From the NCBI GenBank assembly GCA_947305675.1, contig CAMZED010000068.1:1-7717 (forward strand): 7,717 nt of DNA, read 5' to 3'. The notes under the pieces were generated by a model, which did no database searches, was not told the origin of the DNA, and was given only the letters and a program-made list of their open reading frames with translations. The DNA is from an uncultured Clostridia bacterium (GTDB taxonomy: Bacteria; Bacillota; Clostridia; Oscillospirales; CAG-382). The translations under genes and the position numbers were made by a program. Shown piece by piece: positions 6,333 to 7,717 of this stretch; position 1 is the stretch's first letter, and every line of letters starts with the position of its first letter.

Positions 6333-6387
6333 CAGTCTCTTCAATCAGTCTGTATCACTGTCACGGAAAGGAGGACAGCAAAAATGA
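6325..6387 (+). CDS. 20-codon micro-ORF bridging the AbiEi-like gene and the sensor gene (tentative)
   Basis: An ATG inside the last codons of the AbiEi-like gene (ATGGCTGA overlap) opens a 20-residue frame beginning M-A-D-S-L-F-N-Q. Its TGA stop overlaps the sensor's ATG as ATGA. The position is exactly where an AbiEii toxin gene would normally start, so it may be a leftover 5' end of a deleted toxin, or a leader that couples translation to the sensor. The peptide was not recognised and is polar and Lys/Gly/Gln-rich at its end. Because part of it is simply the Shine-Dalgarno sequence of the next gene read as codons, it may well be fortuitous. Confidence 0.3.
   Translation: MADSLFNQSVSLSRKGGQQK
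6367..6375 (+). promoter_or_regulatory. strong ribosome binding site of the sensor gene
   Basis: AAAGGAGGA ends 8 bases before the ATG at 6384 and fixes that start codon. It is much stronger than the site of the AbiEi-like gene, so the sensor could be made in larger amounts from the shared mRNA. Confidence 0.85.
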
Positions 6388-7717
6388 ACGTGGTCAAAAG
6401 GACGCTTGGACGGCTGGCGCTTTATTTTTTGCTGCTTGCGATCAATATCATTCCCTGTGCGAGTATCATTCCCGACGCTTTTCCCACGCGCAACGTTTCC
6501 ACGATATATCTTCTTATCCTTTCCGCCTGTCTGATCCGGTACTATTCATACCGCGTGTCCGGCTCCGGCGGTTTGCCGTTCATGATGAAATCGCTTTCGT
6601 GGATGGCGTTTCTCCTGCTGTTGCTTCGCGGAATCAAATACAGCGTTTTTGCAGGGGTCGACGTCCTCGCGCGTCTTACGTGGTATCTCTATTACGCGCC
6701 GATGCTGCTGCTCCCGCTGTTTTTCTTCTATATATCGCTGCTGATCTCTCCGGGCGTCGATTCACGGATTCCGAAAAGATGGTACTGGGTCGGAGCGGTT
6801 ACCGTCCTGATGATCCTTACCGTTTTGACAAACGATCTGCACGGGCTTGTTTTCGGTTTCAACCCCGGCTTTGAAAACTGGAACGTCGAGTATTCACACT
6901 CCCCGTTATTCTATGTCGTCACGGCGTGGCAGTACGGTCTTTATTTGGCGGCGATCCTCGTTCTGGTCGTAAAATGCCGCGTGGAAAACGCAAAAAAGTA
7001 CGCCTGGCTGATAGTGATCCCTTTTTCCGTCGGCGTCGCCATGAGCGTGCTTTTGATGACCGGAAAAATGCCGCGGATAAACGGCACGAATCTCGTCCAG
7101 TTTCCCGAAACGCTGATTTTTATGGCGGCGGGGGTGCTTGAATGCTGCATACAGCTTGGTCTGATCCCGACCAATATGAGATACGGGAAGCTGTTTGAGA
7201 CATTTTCCATCGCCGCGCAGATCACGGATCGTAATGGTACTCCGGTATATTCGTCCCGTATGACCGTTCCTTTGACGGCGGAGCAGTTCGCGTCCCCGGA
7301 CGGCGCGAGGATCGGCGAGCATACCGTTTTGCATAAAATGGAGCTTCCGGGAGGATTCGGCTTCTGGCAGGATGATCTGTCTGACCTTGCCCGCTTGAAC
7401 GAGGAACTGACAGAAGCAAAGGAAAAACTTGCGGAAGAAACAGAACTTATCCGTCTGCAAAACGAATTAAAAGAAAAACGGTCAAAGATCGAACAGCGTA
7501 CCGCCGTTTACGATGAGATCGCAAAACTCACCCGCAGACAGTCACAGACGATTTCCGGTCTGGCAAAAGAGGCGCGCTTATCGAAAGAGATGGCGGTAAA
7601 AGAAGAATACCGCAAACGAATAACGCTTTTTGCTTCTTATATCAAGCGTTTTGCAAATCTGATGCTTCTGTCTTACGAGAATAAAACGATAGACACGGGT
7701 GAGCTCGCCATTTCCTT
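6384..7717 (+). CDS. membrane sensor, probable histidine kinase with N-terminal 7TM domain (3' end outside window)
   Basis: This open frame runs without a stop to the window edge, giving 444 residues of a longer protein. Hydrophobic segments lie at about 10-28, 38-54, 68-86, 98-122, 133-150, 173-197, 206-226 and 241-261, i.e. seven or eight membrane spans. They are followed by a PAS-like stretch (about 266-330, including I-T-D-R-N-G-T-P-V-Y), a charged coiled coil (about 332-375), and a helical region (376-430) placed like a dimerisation domain. This order fits Firmicutes histidine kinases with an N-terminal 7TM sensor; the catalytic ATPase domain would lie beyond the edge. No histidine occurs from residue 318 to 444, so a normal phospho-acceptor is not visible. 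It probably sits in one transcript with the AbiEi-like gene, 51 bases downstream of its stop. The family call is by layout and resemblance; the kinase activity is inferred. Confidence 0.75.
   Translation, partial: MNVVKRTLGRLALYFLLLAINIIPCASIIPDAFPTRNVSTIYLLILSACLIRYYSYRVSGSGGLPFMMKSLSWMAFLLLLLRGIKYSVFAGVDVLARLTWYLYYAPMLLLPLFFFYISLLISPGVDSRIPKRWYWVGAVTVLMILTVLTNDLHGLVFGFNPGFENWNVEYSHSPLFYVVTAWQYGLYLAAILVLVVKCRVENAKKYAWLIVIPFSVGVAMSVLLMTGKMPRINGTNLVQFPETLIFMAAGVLECCIQLGLIPTNMRYGKLFETFSIAAQITDRNGTPVYSSRMTVPLTAEQFASPDGARIGEHTVLHKMELPGGFGFWQDDLSDLARLNEELTEAKEKLAEETELIRLQNELKEKRSKIEQRTAVYDEIAKLTRRQSQTISGLAKEARLSKEMAVKEEYRKRITLFASYIKRFANLMLLSYENKTIDTGELAIS

Noticed and set aside
6599..6874. 91-codon plus-strand open frame inside the sensor gene
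   Set aside because: It is out of frame with the much longer sensor frame, which has clear membrane segments and a strong ribosome site. The translation is Arg-rich and unrecognisable.
6906..7460. 184-codon minus-strand open frame opposite the sensor gene
   Set aside because: There is no recognisable domain and no supporting upstream signals. The plus-strand frame explains the region with hydrophobic spans and a coiled coil.

Overview
The window looks like a piece of a Gram-positive, probably clostridial (Firmicutes/Bacillota), chromosome. The reasons are two lipoprotein signal peptides, strong AGGAGG-type ribosome binding sites, consensus-like sigma-A promoters with extended -10 boxes, and the types of regulators and sensor present (XRE with a long helical tail, an AbiEi-like protein, a 7TM-type sensor kinase). 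Base composition is moderate, with no obvious shift between genes. No RNA gene, insertion sequence or CRISPR array was seen. The species assignment is inference only.

Left part (1-3270): a two-gene alpha-glucan operon. A promoter-like region containing a 21-bp tandem duplication precedes a GH13 alpha-amylase-family lipoprotein (104-1738), which is followed 14 bases later by a GH77 4-alpha-glucanotransferase, malQ (1753-3216). The likely division of labour is that the anchored amylase cuts starch or maltodextrin outside the cell and cytoplasmic MalQ disproportionates the imported oligosaccharides. No transporter or phosphorylase gene is in view. A strong hairpin at 3235-3269 ends this operon and also the convergent gene on the other strand.

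Middle (3292-5525): on the minus strand, a 5'-methylthioadenosine/S-adenosylhomocysteine nucleosidase with all three catalytic acidic residues. It unusually carries a lipoprotein signal peptide, so it is probably outside the cytoplasmic membrane. It shares a 284-base divergent promoter region with a plus-strand XRE-type regulator that has a long C-terminal helical domain.

Right part (5526-7717): after a UUCG-loop terminator, a new promoter drives an AbiEi-family (type IV antitoxin/regulator) gene. The expected AbiEii nucleotidyltransferase toxin does not follow. Instead there is a 20-codon open frame overlapping both neighbours, then a multi-pass membrane sensor with the layout of a histidine kinase with an N-terminal 7TM domain, which runs off the right edge. 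This AbiEi-like gene, micro-ORF and membrane sensor arrangement is the most unusual thing in the window, together with the predicted exported nucleosidase.
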